Shown here: positions 1 to 8,667 of the stretch, in pieces
How positions within the stretch are numbered: the first letter of the stretch is position 1
Layout: each line of letters starts with the position of its first letter
NCBI GenBank assembly: GCA_965229095.1
Contig: OZ245855.1
Location: forward strand, 1,860,001 to 1,924,000
Source: Taibaiella sp965229095
Lineage (GTDB): Bacteria > Bacteroidota > Bacteroidia > Chitinophagales > Chitinophagaceae
DNA length: 64,000 nt
Direction: 5' to 3'
Program-made: the position numbers and the translations under genes
Notes under the pieces: generated by a model
What the model saw: only the letters and a program-made list of their open reading frames with translations
Told to the model about the DNA's origin: nothing
The model's database searches: none

Positions 1-179
1 GATTTGATCATTAATTCACCATTGGCCCCGGGGTATTCTGCCGTTACATTCACCTTAGGCGGCGAGATGGAGGGAAACTGGGTTACCGGCAGATTGGTAA
101 TGGCAAGCGCCCCCAGGAAGACAATGATAAGCGATATAACTATGGAGAGAACAGGTCTCTGTATAAACTTGTTGAACAT
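1..179 (-). CDS. RND efflux inner-membrane permease, N-terminal fragment
   Basis: Only the first 59 codons are present; the gene reads leftward from an ATG at 179 and leaves the window. The visible start has the N-terminus typical of AcrB/HAE1-type RND pumps: a short FIQRPVLS stretch, a hydrophobic first transmembrane helix, then NLPVTQFPSISPP and a VTAEYPGAN segment, which begins the first periplasmic loop. RND permeases export drugs, bile salts or other toxic compounds by proton antiport, as trimers in the inner membrane. The adaptor gene lies directly upstream with a 28-bp gap, so the two almost certainly form one operon with a TolC-like factor expected further left. Confidence 0.9.
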   Translation of the reverse strand, partial: MFNKFIQRPVLSIVISLIIVFLGALAITNLPVTQFPSISPPKVNVTAEYPGANGELMIK

Positions 180-207
180 GGAAGTATGCTGTTGGGGATT
201 GAACTAG

Positions 208-1290
208 TTATTCCGCTTTTAATCTCAGGTGAGCAATAACTTCCTGGGGCGCCTGGTATTCATAACGGATCTTGTCGTCTTCTTTTACCTTCTGCACCCC
301 TTCGAGCAATATCCTGTCTTTTTCATCAAGGCCATTTTCCACCACGTACAGATCGGGCATTTCGCCCAGCACCATAATGTTTCTTGATCTTACTACATTA
401 TTCTTGTCCACGACAAAAACATACTTCTTATCCTGGATCTCGTAAGTGGCTTTCTGCGGTATGATAAGAGCATTCTTTACCGGAACCGTCATCAGCACCT
501 TACCTGTTTCACCATTTCTCAGGAGCTTATTGGTATTGGGGAACCTGGCCCTGAAAGCGATGTTACCTGTTTCATTATTGAATTCGCTTTCGATAATTTC
601 TACAGACCCTTTATCTTCCAGCAGATGATTATTGGCCAGGAGCAGGCTTACTTTGTTGTCGCCGCGCCCTTTTATATTGGTCTGGTATTCCAGGTATTCC
701 GGCTCGGATACGTTGAAGTAGACAAACATCTGGCTATTGTCCGAAAGGCTGGTCAAAAGCTCGCCTTCATCGATAAGGCTTCCCAATTTTTTGGGTATCC
801 GGTCGATGGTGCCATCGAAAGGCGCCCTGATCTCGGTAAAGGACAGGTGCAGCTTGGCCAATGCGATTTCGGCTTTGGCCTGGTCCAGCTTGGCTTGCGC
901 CATAGCCTGCTCGTTTTTTGATACGATGTTTTTATCGGCGAGGGTTTTCGCATTCTGCAATTCTATCTCCGCGGCTTTGGCTTCGGCCTGGGCTTTCAGC
1001 AATTCCGCTTCATACAACTTGGGCATGATCCGGAACAATACCTGGCCGGCTTTTACAAACTGTCCTTCATCCACATAAATGTTCTGCAGGTAACCTTTCT
1101 CCTGCGCACGGAGCTCGATGTTCCGTACGGAGCGTATCTGCGACACATACTCTTTGGTAAAGGTGGTATCCATTCTCAGCGGACTGGTTACGGTATACCG
1201 GACAACTTCTTCTTTTTTCTCTTTGTTAGATGTACAGCTTGTCTGGTACAACAGCGCAAACAAGCACGTCAGCACGACGATTCTTTTCAT
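208..1290 (-). CDS. RND efflux periplasmic adaptor (HlyD/MFP family) lipoprotein
   Basis: This 360-residue protein is a membrane fusion protein that would link an RND permease to an outer-membrane channel. It starts with a signal peptide ending in a lipobox-like QTSC near residue 19, so it is probably a lipoprotein. A barrel-sandwich half follows (about 55-85, RAQEKGYL...VDEGQFVKAGQVLF), then an alpha-helical coiled-coil hairpin rich in Ala, Lys and Glu (about 88-145), the second sandwich half (LSFTEIRAPFDGTI), and beta-barrel and membrane-proximal domains. Length and order are normal for AcrA-like adaptors. The permease starts 28 bp downstream. Substrate cannot be told from the adaptor. Confidence 0.93.
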   Translation of the reverse strand: MKRIVVLTCLFALLYQTSCTSNKEKKEEVVRYTVTSPLRMDTTFTKEYVSQIRSVRNIELRAQEKGYLQNIYVDEGQFVKAGQVLFRIMPKLYEAELLKAQAEAKAAEIELQNAKTLADKNIVSKNEQAMAQAKLDQAKAEIALAKLHLSFTEIRAPFDGTIDRIPKKLGSLIDEGELLTSLSDNSQMFVYFNVSEPEYLEYQTNIKGRGDNKVSLLLANNHLLEDKGSVEIIESEFNNETGNIAFRARFPNTNKLLRNGETGKVLMTVPVKNALIIPQKATYEIQDKKYVFVVDKNNVVRSRNIMVLGEMPDLYVVENGLDEKDRILLEGVQKVKEDDKIRYEYQAPQEVIAHLRLKAE

Positions 1291-1470
1291 GATATTTAAA
1301 TAGATATTAAGCGATGGGATGCCGGAACATCAGCAATGTTTCCGGGCTTTAAAAGACTTCAGTTGGCAGGCCGGGCCTGAACTGTAATGTAAGAGCAGGG
1401 TTAATAACAAGAACGATCCGAAGGGATGCAGGCATGCACCTCCGGTAACCGGCATGACATACAGTACCGG

Positions 1471-1866
1471 TCAGATCCTTAAAGCTCGTTGCAGAATATA
1501 TTTATAAGATACGGGGGCCCAGAAGGGAGGTGGGGCCTTAAAGCAATTGCAGAGATAACTTAGGATAGACTGGTAGCTTATTGCCGAAGGATACCTGGCC
1601 AGCAATTTCATTTTCTTGGCCAAGAACTGATTGCTGTCGTCATCTTCAGCATCATTGGTTACAAGGTATTCTGTTTCGGTATCCGGCACGATACCCTTGA
1701 TTACCGGGCTATCCCGGACCGCATGAATAAGCTTTGCCTGGAGGCTTCTTTGGGTATGTTGCGTCCCTGTATAGTCTATATCCCTGTGCGCTGTACCAGC
1801 AACAACAGGTACAGCTCCCCCCAGAAGAAGGGAACACAGGTACATAAAAAATACAGCTATTTTCAT
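1471..1866 (-). CDS. Hypothetical small secreted protein
   Basis: This is a 131-residue protein with a clear signal peptide (hydrophobic residues 5-23, cleavage likely after VVAG). The mature part is mixed and polar, with an acidic patch (AEDDDSN) near residue 75 and a C-terminal part containing CNCF and PPPFWAP. I recognise no family. It stands alone, with about 180 bp to the adaptor gene downstream and a divergent CPBP gene upstream. The signal peptide is the main reason to believe the gene is real. The C-terminus does not look like a T9SS sorting domain. Confidence 0.5.
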   Translation of the reverse strand: MKIAVFFMYLCSLLLGGAVPVVAGTAHRDIDYTGTQHTQRSLQAKLIHAVRDSPVIKGIVPDTETEYLVTNDAEDDDSNQFLAKKMKLLARYPSAISYQSILSYLCNCFKAPPPFWAPVSYKYILQRALRI

Positions 1867-2155
1867 TTGCGCGCCAAAGCTAGTGAAAGATTGAGAGCGG
1901 AAAAAAATTTGATATGAATTGGCTAGTAAAAAAAAGGTTAACGTTTTTCATTGGCTCCTTTATCTTTGAACAGAACCGCAAGGGCAACAGACCATCTATA
2001 GTTATCGATGTTGTCGTTTCAGCCACCTGTACTGCACATACCGACAGGCAACACGGCTCCTGACCGAAATGTTCTTGCTACCTGACGACATATTCTGCCG
2101 TATTTGGTATTTTTGGCTTCCCTCACCAAACGTCCAACCTAAACGGGCGCATACT

Positions 2156-2821
2156 ATGAACCTTAAACATTATAAAACAGGCATCACCAATGGAATTGTC
2201 ATTATCCTGCTCCTGTTGTTTCCTCACTTCGTTCCCCTGCCCTTCTATTCCTATGCCTTTGTCTGCCTGGCATTGATTTTTATCCTGCTCCGGCGGCGGA
2301 AAGAGAACTTCGGGACGCTTGGCCTCAGAAAGCCCCCAAGACCGGTAGGACATGTATTACTGGTAGGTATGGTCTCGGCCCTCGCCTGGGCAGCCTTCAT
2401 GAGGTGGGTTTATGCCCCGTTTATTTTTTACATGTTTCCTGGTTATGTAACACCTTATACCGAGTACGACTTTATCCGCAATCATATAGCTACCCTGGTA
2501 ATTACCCTTATTGCCGCATGGCTCGTAGGAGGCCTGTACGAAGAACTTGTATTCAGGGGATTCATTCAGAAGAGCCTGCAGGAAGCTGCAGGCAAAAGCA
2601 GGTATTCCTTCTGGATAAGTGGTATCCTTACCAGTGTTTTATTTGGTGCCTATCACTGGCAGCAAGGCATTTTTGGCATCATTGCTACAGGCATGGCCGG
2701 CATCTACTGGACCTGGCTATTCCGACGTTACTACCAAAACCTCTGGTACCCTATTGTTTCCCATGCTTGCTACGATACCATAACCCTGCTGCTGATCTAT
2801 TTCGATCTTTTTGGCAGGTAA
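2156..2821 (+). CDS. CPBP family intramembrane glutamic endopeptidase
   Basis: The ATG at 2156 gives a 221-residue multi-pass membrane protein. An in-frame start at 2069 would add 29 residues without membrane character, so I prefer 2156. Several hydrophobic helices are visible, and the CPBP (Abi/Rce1-like) motifs are intact: EELVFRG (EExxxR) in mid-protein, FGAYHWQQG (FxxxH), and a C-terminal HACYD. Such enzymes cleave prenylated or other membrane peptides; some serve in bacteriocin self-immunity, but the substrate here is unknown. A TATCTTTG -7-like box lies at 1961-1968, implying a leader of about 180 nt, although no good -33 element accompanies it. The gene converges on a response regulator with a 21-bp gap. 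Confidence 0.88.
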   Translation: MNLKHYKTGITNGIVIILLLLFPHFVPLPFYSYAFVCLALIFILLRRRKENFGTLGLRKPPRPVGHVLLVGMVSALAWAAFMRWVYAPFIFYMFPGYVTPYTEYDFIRNHIATLVITLIAAWLVGGLYEELVFRGFIQKSLQEAAGKSRYSFWISGILTSVLFGAYHWQQGIFGIIATGMAGIYWTWLFRRYYQNLWYPIVSHACYDTITLLLIYFDLFGR

Positions 2822-2842
2822 GCTATATGCGAAGGCCGCGTA

Positions 2843-3481
2843 TTATTGCGCCAGGCCCAGCTTCAAGGCCTTTTTTACAAGCGTAGCTGTATTGTCGGCA
2901 TCCAGTTTCAGCATGATACTGATCCGGTAGTTTTTAACCGTACCCAAGCTCAGGAAAATTTTCTTCGCTATTTCAGGGGCTGTAAGGCCATCGACGATAA
3001 GCTGCAATACTTCTTTCTCCCGCATGGTAAGCGTTGTTTTGGAAAATCCCGAATTCCGGTGCTGCTGGTGCATCTTCGCGATTTTCTCCTTCATATCCTC
3101 TTCGACAAATTCTTTACCGCTAAAAACAACTTCAATCGCTTTGATCAGCGTAGCGGTTTCGGCTGTCTTCAGCAGATAGCCCCGGGCGCCTCTTTTAAAC
3201 ATATTATCGGCATAAAGCGCGCTGTCAAAATTGGTCAGCACCAGGATCTTCAGGTCTGTATATTTCCTGGCAATAATTGGCATCAATTCATCGCCGGTGA
3301 TATCCGGCATTTGTATATCCAGCAGCAATACATCCGGCACCAGCTCTTCAAGTCCGGCCAGCAGAGCCGTACCATTTACATAATGCCCTACAAGCCGGAT
3401 ATGGGGAAAATGCGCCAGGATACGCTGCAGTCCATCGATAACGATAGGATGATCATCTGCGATTGCTATGTTTATAACCAT
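2843..3481 (-). CDS. NarL/FixJ (LuxR-type HTH) response regulator, module 1
   Basis: This 212-residue regulator has an N-terminal receiver domain with the acidic pair ADD at residues 8-10, the phosphoacceptor Asp55 in VLLLDIQMPD, and the conserved Lys in LLKTAE. A C-terminal LuxR-type helix-turn-helix follows (about 145-205, TMREKEVLQLIVDGLTAPEI and FLSLGTVKNY). It lies 17 bp downstream of a histidine kinase gene on the same strand, and the two form a cognate two-component pair. A second module of the same build is at 15.4-18.0 kb; both regulators have 212 residues and the same Asp55 position. Target genes are unknown. Confidence 0.95.
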   Translation of the reverse strand: MVINIAIADDHPIVIDGLQRILAHFPHIRLVGHYVNGTALLAGLEELVPDVLLLDIQMPDITGDELMPIIARKYTDLKILVLTNFDSALYADNMFKRGARGYLLKTAETATLIKAIEVVFSGKEFVEEDMKEKIAKMHQQHRNSGFSKTTLTMREKEVLQLIVDGLTAPEIAKKIFLSLGTVKNYRISIMLKLDADNTATLVKKALKLGLAQ

Positions 3482-3498
3482 AAGGTCCGGTAGTAGAA

Positions 3499-5499
3499 TT
3501 AAAGATTAGCCAATTTACGGTAATCAAATTTTAAATGCAAAGTACTGCCTATACCTGCAGTAGTGTCTATCGAGATATATCCCTGCAGCGCTTCTGTACG
3601 CGACCGGATATTTTGCAAGCCCGTTCCTCCCGCATATATGCTGCTATCAAAACCTTTACCGTTGTCTTCGACGGTGATGCTCAGCTCCTGCTCGTGCAGC
3701 ATCACCTGGATAGCGGCATAGCTGGCCTCTGCATGTTTTACTATATTCTGCAACAGCTCCTGCACTATACGGTAGATAAACAGCTCTGCAGGCTTGCTCA
3801 ATGCCAACGGCACATGATATTGCAGCTCTATGTGCAGGTTATTGTTGTTATGGTATTCGCAATAAAGCAGGAGCGCTTCTTTCAGGCTTTGCTTATCGAG
3901 TACATCGGGCATCAGGTTATGCGCCGTCCTGCGCACTTCGATGGCAGTGCCCGAAACCATTTCCGCTATCCGCGCCAATGTGGGCGCCTCCTGCAAGGCG
4001 GGGTACTCTTCTCTAAATACACCTACATTCATCTTGATCGAAGCCAGCATGCCACCGATACCATCGTGCAGCTCCCTGGCGATACGGGTGCGTTCCTGCT
4101 CTTCACCTTTCATCACCGCCTTTAATTGCGTTATCTCCTGCTCCCGTTCCAGGCTATGGAGCCGCTCCGACTGGAACCGTTGTTTATGCCTGCTGATCCG
4201 GTACAACAAAAGTCCTATTGCCGTCAATACCAGGGCACCCGATATTATTATCCCTATCCATAGGTTCTTCTGCTTGATCTGCGCCAATTGCTTATTGATC
4301 TTAAGCTCCTTTTCCACAAGCGCTTTGTCTTTCTGTGCAGTCTGGTACTTAATCTCCAGTTGGTTGATATTCCGCTTTGTTTCTACGCTTTCCACACTGT
4401 CCTTGACCTGGGTATAGGCATATTGGTATTCGAATGCTTTGGCATAATCGCCCATGGCGGCATAAAGCCCGGCCAGCGTCTTGTTGGCCTCCGTACGGTC
4501 GCGGGCTATATGAAGCCGGTCCGCGTTCTGCAAGGATTGTAGCAAATACCTTTCTGCCTGTTTATAGTTTTTTAAAGCAAAATATACTTTGCCCAGTATA
4601 GCAATATTGATGTTTTGATAACTGGGGTCAATATCCCCTTTGAGCTGCACCGCTTCTTCAAGATAAGCTAAAGCTTCCTTATTCTTTCCCTGGTGATAAA
4701 GCGTACTGCCCAGGTTGCTAAGCGCCAGGTGCTGCCATTGCAGCAGATGATTTTTCCGGGCTATCCTCAGGGCCTCATGTAGCGCAGCGACGCTCTTGTC
4801 CAGCTTGTCCAGGTGCGTATAAGCATTGCCCTGATTGATCAGGACCAGGGCGAGCAGATAGGTATTGCCGGCCTTTCTTACAGCCGCTTCGGCCTTAATC
4901 AGGTAATCCAGCCCTTTCTGGTAATCGCCTGTCAGCTCTAACACACAACTCAGATTAGTATAAAGGCCCGGCAATGCCGACTTATTGAAGAAGGCTGTAT
5001 CTTTCTCGATAATTTCGGCACCCTTATAATAGTAAAACATAGCCGAATCAAGGCGTCCCATACGCTGATACCTATTGCCCATACTATTGTACAATGCAGG
5101 CAGCAAATCGTCCATTCCATAAGTCCTTGCAAACAACAAGGTATTCAGGATTTCCCGGTAAGCCTGGTCATACATCCCTTTGCTGTTGTAAATGGTCACG
5201 ATGTAGACGAAGGCTTCGGAGGCCGGGTGCGGCAAGCGTTGCGCCATGCTCGCCTGTAAGGCCTGCCTGAATATCAGCAATGCGGCATCGGGATCTTTCC
5301 GGTAAAGAACAACCGCAGTATCCAGGGCATTTTTTATAGCACTACTGTCTTTGGGCAAAGGAGTATAGGTTGTATAGCGCCATAGCTCGTCCCATAAGGG
5401 CATTCCTTTACCCTGCCCGAAGGAAGGGGCTGCAAGGGCGCCGGTAAGCAGCGATACCATTATGACAATGCGTAAGAGAATGATCCGGATAAGAGACAT
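3499..5499 (-). CDS. TPR-containing sensor histidine kinase (HisKA_3), module 1
   Basis: I take the ATG at 5499, which begins a convincing signal peptide (MSLIRIILLRIVIMVSLLTG); an in-frame ATG at 5562 would add 21 residues. The 666-residue protein has a periplasmic region of tandem tetratricopeptide repeats (about 60-370), a coiled segment, one transmembrane helix at about 412-435, and a cytoplasmic HisKA_3 dimerisation domain whose phospho-accepting His is in RELHDGIGG near residue 475. A HATPase_c domain follows with NGKGFD and GGTGLQNI. This is the usual build of Bacteroidota TPR kinases paired with LuxR-type regulators, here the gene 17 bp downstream. The signal sensed is unknown. Confidence 0.92.
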   Translation of the reverse strand: MSLIRIILLRIVIMVSLLTGALAAPSFGQGKGMPLWDELWRYTTYTPLPKDSSAIKNALDTAVVLYRKDPDAALLIFRQALQASMAQRLPHPASEAFVYIVTIYNSKGMYDQAYREILNTLLFARTYGMDDLLPALYNSMGNRYQRMGRLDSAMFYYYKGAEIIEKDTAFFNKSALPGLYTNLSCVLELTGDYQKGLDYLIKAEAAVRKAGNTYLLALVLINQGNAYTHLDKLDKSVAALHEALRIARKNHLLQWQHLALSNLGSTLYHQGKNKEALAYLEEAVQLKGDIDPSYQNINIAILGKVYFALKNYKQAERYLLQSLQNADRLHIARDRTEANKTLAGLYAAMGDYAKAFEYQYAYTQVKDSVESVETKRNINQLEIKYQTAQKDKALVEKELKINKQLAQIKQKNLWIGIIISGALVLTAIGLLLYRISRHKQRFQSERLHSLEREQEITQLKAVMKGEEQERTRIARELHDGIGGMLASIKMNVGVFREEYPALQEAPTLARIAEMVSGTAIEVRRTAHNLMPDVLDKQSLKEALLLYCEYHNNNNLHIELQYHVPLALSKPAELFIYRIVQELLQNIVKHAEASYAAIQVMLHEQELSITVEDNGKGFDSSIYAGGTGLQNIRSRTEALQGYISIDTTAGIGSTLHLKFDYRKLANL

Positions 5500-5684
5500 A
5501 AAGTAAAACAAGAAAGACGGTGATACATAAGATCCGCGTTGGACACTCATAAAAAATAACAATATATATCTTTAGGCATTATACCAGGACTTACAGATCG
5601 GCTTTCTTTGTTGAGGCAAAATGTTTCCAGGGCCATGTGCAGGCAGGGTAACATTCGCGAGGTAAACTTAAAACAAAAAGCGAT

Positions 5685-8600
5685 ATGAAAAAGGTATTTA
5701 CATTACTAGCAGCGATGACGCTTTGGGGATTACAGGTTGCAGATGCCCGCAACGGCGATCCGGCCTGTAAGCCGGGGCATACTCTTACAACCCGAAATGA
5801 GATCCGGGAACCGGTACAAAATGACGCTATGCCTATGTTCTTTGTTGAAAACAAAGGACAGATCAGGGATCAAAAAGGACAGAAACGAAACGATATCGAT
5901 TTTGCCGTAACCGGCAAAGGGCTCCGTATTTTCATTGGAAAGGGCACTATGCACTACCAGTTTTTGAAGGCGGAAGATGGCAAGGTAGCCTCCTACAGGA
6001 TGGATGTGGCTTTGATAGGCGCCAACAAAAAGGCAACCCTGGTTACCGGGGAAAAGCTGTCTTTTTTTGAACAATACTATTCCGGCAAAGACAATATAGC
6101 GGCAGGTTCATTTCAGCAAATAACCTATAAGGAAGTGTATCCTGGCATAGATTGGGTCTTTTACTTTAATGCATCGGGAAAGCTGGAGCATGATTTTATC
6201 ATACACCCCGGGGGAAAAGTATCCGACATCCGCATACAGTACAACGGCGCTGCAGCATTAGCCATTAATAAAGATGGCAGTCTTACCGCCAAAACACCGA
6301 TGGGTGCTATTACCGAAGCCGCGCCACACAGCTATATATTGACAGATGATGTTCATAAAAACAGCGTAATTGCTTCTTCTTTTGTTCTCGATAAAAATGT
6401 GCTGCGTTTCAGGACGGCAGCGCATTCCGGTACCCTGGTCATCGATCCTGCTGTTGAATGGGCTACTTATTACGGAGGCGATGTTGGTCCCAATACATTT
6501 GTAGCAACTACGATAGATAAGATAACGACAGATCATGCAGGTAATGTGTATATAGGCGGCAGGGCTTATGCCTCCAACAATATAGCTACTACCGGCAGTT
6601 ACCAGACTATCCTGGATGGAGCAAACAATATCTATATAGCCAAGTTCAGTCCATCTGGAACAAGGCTCTGGGGAACCTATTACGGCAGCGAAGAAACCAG
6701 CCTGATCGGCGATATGACTTGCGACCAGGACAACAATGTTTATATTACCGGCAAGACGTCCGATGCATTGCCCGGTTTCAGTACGCCGGGGAGCCACCAG
6801 GAAATATTAACCAGTTGGGCGGGCGCTTTTCTAATCAAATTTTCAGGCAATGGAAACCGCTTGTGGGCTACTTATTACAGCGGCGATAGTCCCACCTCTG
6901 GTTCAAGGGTAGCTACCGACCCATCCGGAAATGTATATATGCTGGGTACTACTTTTTCCACGACAGGCATTGCCACTCCGGGCAGCCACAAACAATCCCT
7001 GAGTAACCATGATGCTTTCCTGGTAAAATTTAACAGCTCGGGCCAACGCATTTGGGGAACTTATTATGGCAGTGATGTGGAATTCAGCCCCGACCACGTA
7101 ACCGCGAGCTACGGGGGCCTGGCCTGCGATACCGGTGGCAATGTATATATAGCCGGCGCGACCAGTGCTACTGCCGGAATTGCCTTTGGCAGCAATGTTC
7201 ATCAAAGCACTTATGGCGGTCATTCCGATCCGACTGTTGCTGCCGGAGATGGCTTTCTTGCTAAGTTGGACAGCAACGGCCAGGTATTATGGGGCACTTA
7301 CTATGGCGGCAGCGGCAACGATATGGTTGCCGACATCAGCATAGACCATAACGCCAATATTTATATGACAGGGCAAACCGGAAGCCCGAATGCAATGGCT
7401 ACGGCAGGTGCGTATAAGACAACCCCAGGCAACAATACACAAGGATTTCTTCACTTTATTGCCAAATTCAATACCCTGGGCCAAAGGCAATGGGGCACTT
7501 ACTATGGCGAATTTTCAGCATCGACATTATGGTTCTGGTCGCAAATGCAATCCACATCGGTAGATGCAGCAGGCAACCTCTGGGTAGCAGGTATCACGGA
7601 ATCGGATTCTGGTTTCGTTTCCGCTAACGGGCTGAACACTACTTTTTCCACTGCACCCTCCCCTTTCCTGGCAAAGATCAATACCGGCAACGGCTTCCCG
7701 GTCTGGGGGACCTATTTCGGCGACGGGCAATTCTATGACTATGCCAATGTAGCCTGCGACGCTTTCGGCAATGTCTATTTTTCATCGGATGCCCTTACCA
7801 ACGGCTGGGCCACGCCGGGCAGCCACCAGGTCGCTTATCTTACCAATGCACAACAAATGGCCTTGCTGGTAAAGTTTGAAGACTGCGACAGTGTACTCAA
7901 TGCTATAGCGCTGCCTGCTATCCTGGGCGATACTTTATTGTGTGCCGGCAGCACCACAACCTTTTCCATACCCGACGTGGCCTCATCGTACACCTGGACA
8001 TTGCCAACAGGCTGGACAGGAAGCAGCACTACAGACAGCATCACCGTTACAGCAGGCAATACACCCGGGGTTATCAGCGTATCCGGAAATTTCACCTGTG
8101 GCGCCAGCAATACCCAAACGTTGAACGTAGGCTTGTATCCTGCCCCTGTTCCGGTGATCTCCCGCAACGGGTCTGTATTAAGCACCGGAAGTTTCAGCAG
8201 CTACCAATGGCGCAAAGACGGACAAGTGATTACCAACGCTACAGGCTCCAGTATCATAATTACAGCCGATGGCAGCTATACCGTTACGGTAACCGACAGC
8301 AACGGCTGTAAAGCTACTTCTGCCGTATTGAATGTAACGGGGCTAGGCATAGGGAATATAACCGGGATCGGCAACCAGATCAGGCTATACCCCAATCCTA
8401 CGGAAACGGTGCTGCACATCAGCGCCCCGGTAAAAATAAATGTCGGCTTATACAGTATTGACGGAAGGCAGTTGCAGTATTGGGAGCTGGCCAGTCTTAT
8501 GGATTTAAGTAAGCTTCCCGACGGTATTTACTTGTTAAAAATAACGGATACGGAAGGCCGCTTATTAAAAATGGATAAGGTGGTCAAGGCAAGGCGATAA
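5685..8600 (+). CDS. SBBP-repeat beta-propeller surface protein with T9SS type A sorting domain
   Basis: This 971-residue secreted protein has a signal peptide (residues 1-21) and a DUF7948-like N-terminal domain (about 45-255, starting FFVENKGQI). At least six propeller-like repeats follow (about 258-740), each carrying a variant of LWGTYYGG and a D..GNVYI..G segment, as in SBBP repeats. An Ig-like/PKD-like stretch and a C-terminal T9SS type A sorting domain complete it (IRLYPNPTETVLHISAP...LPDGIYLLKI). The protein should cross the outer membrane by T9SS and be anchored or released at the surface. Ligand or substrate is unknown. A terminator hairpin follows at 8615-8654. Confidence 0.9.
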   Translation: MKKVFTLLAAMTLWGLQVADARNGDPACKPGHTLTTRNEIREPVQNDAMPMFFVENKGQIRDQKGQKRNDIDFAVTGKGLRIFIGKGTMHYQFLKAEDGKVASYRMDVALIGANKKATLVTGEKLSFFEQYYSGKDNIAAGSFQQITYKEVYPGIDWVFYFNASGKLEHDFIIHPGGKVSDIRIQYNGAAALAINKDGSLTAKTPMGAITEAAPHSYILTDDVHKNSVIASSFVLDKNVLRFRTAAHSGTLVIDPAVEWATYYGGDVGPNTFVATTIDKITTDHAGNVYIGGRAYASNNIATTGSYQTILDGANNIYIAKFSPSGTRLWGTYYGSEETSLIGDMTCDQDNNVYITGKTSDALPGFSTPGSHQEILTSWAGAFLIKFSGNGNRLWATYYSGDSPTSGSRVATDPSGNVYMLGTTFSTTGIATPGSHKQSLSNHDAFLVKFNSSGQRIWGTYYGSDVEFSPDHVTASYGGLACDTGGNVYIAGATSATAGIAFGSNVHQSTYGGHSDPTVAAGDGFLAKLDSNGQVLWGTYYGGSGNDMVADISIDHNANIYMTGQTGSPNAMATAGAYKTTPGNNTQGFLHFIAKFNTLGQRQWGTYYGEFSASTLWFWSQMQSTSVDAAGNLWVAGITESDSGFVSANGLNTTFSTAPSPFLAKINTGNGFPVWGTYFGDGQFYDYANVACDAFGNVYFSSDALTNGWATPGSHQVAYLTNAQQMALLVKFEDCDSVLNAIALPAILGDTLLCAGSTTTFSIPDVASSYTWTLPTGWTGSSTTDSITVTAGNTPGVISVSGNFTCGASNTQTLNVGLYPAPVPVISRNGSVLSTGSFSSYQWRKDGQVITNATGSSIIITADGSYTVTVTDSNGCKATSAVLNVTGLGIGNITGIGNQIRLYPNPTETVLHISAPVKINVGLYSIDGRQLQYWELASLMDLSKLPDGIYLLKITDTEGRLLKMDKVVKARR

Positions 8601-8614
8601 ATGACCGGCATCCG

Positions 8615-8654
8615 GGGACGATAACAAAACAACGGTATTGTTATCGTCCCTTTT
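8615..8654 (+). terminator. Rho-independent terminator
   Basis: A perfect 13-bp inverted repeat (GGGACGATAACAA at 8615-8627, its complement at 8638-8650) with a 10-nt loop is followed by TTTT. It lies between the two large surface-protein genes. Because it covers an in-frame start at 8638, it also argues that the downstream gene begins at the ATG at 8668. Confidence 0.8.
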
Positions 8655-8667
8655 AAACAAAATTCTT

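Noticed and set aside
8638..8667. Earlier in-frame start for the gliding-CTD protein
   Set aside because: It lies within the stem of the preceding terminator, and the ATG at 8668 begins the signal peptide.
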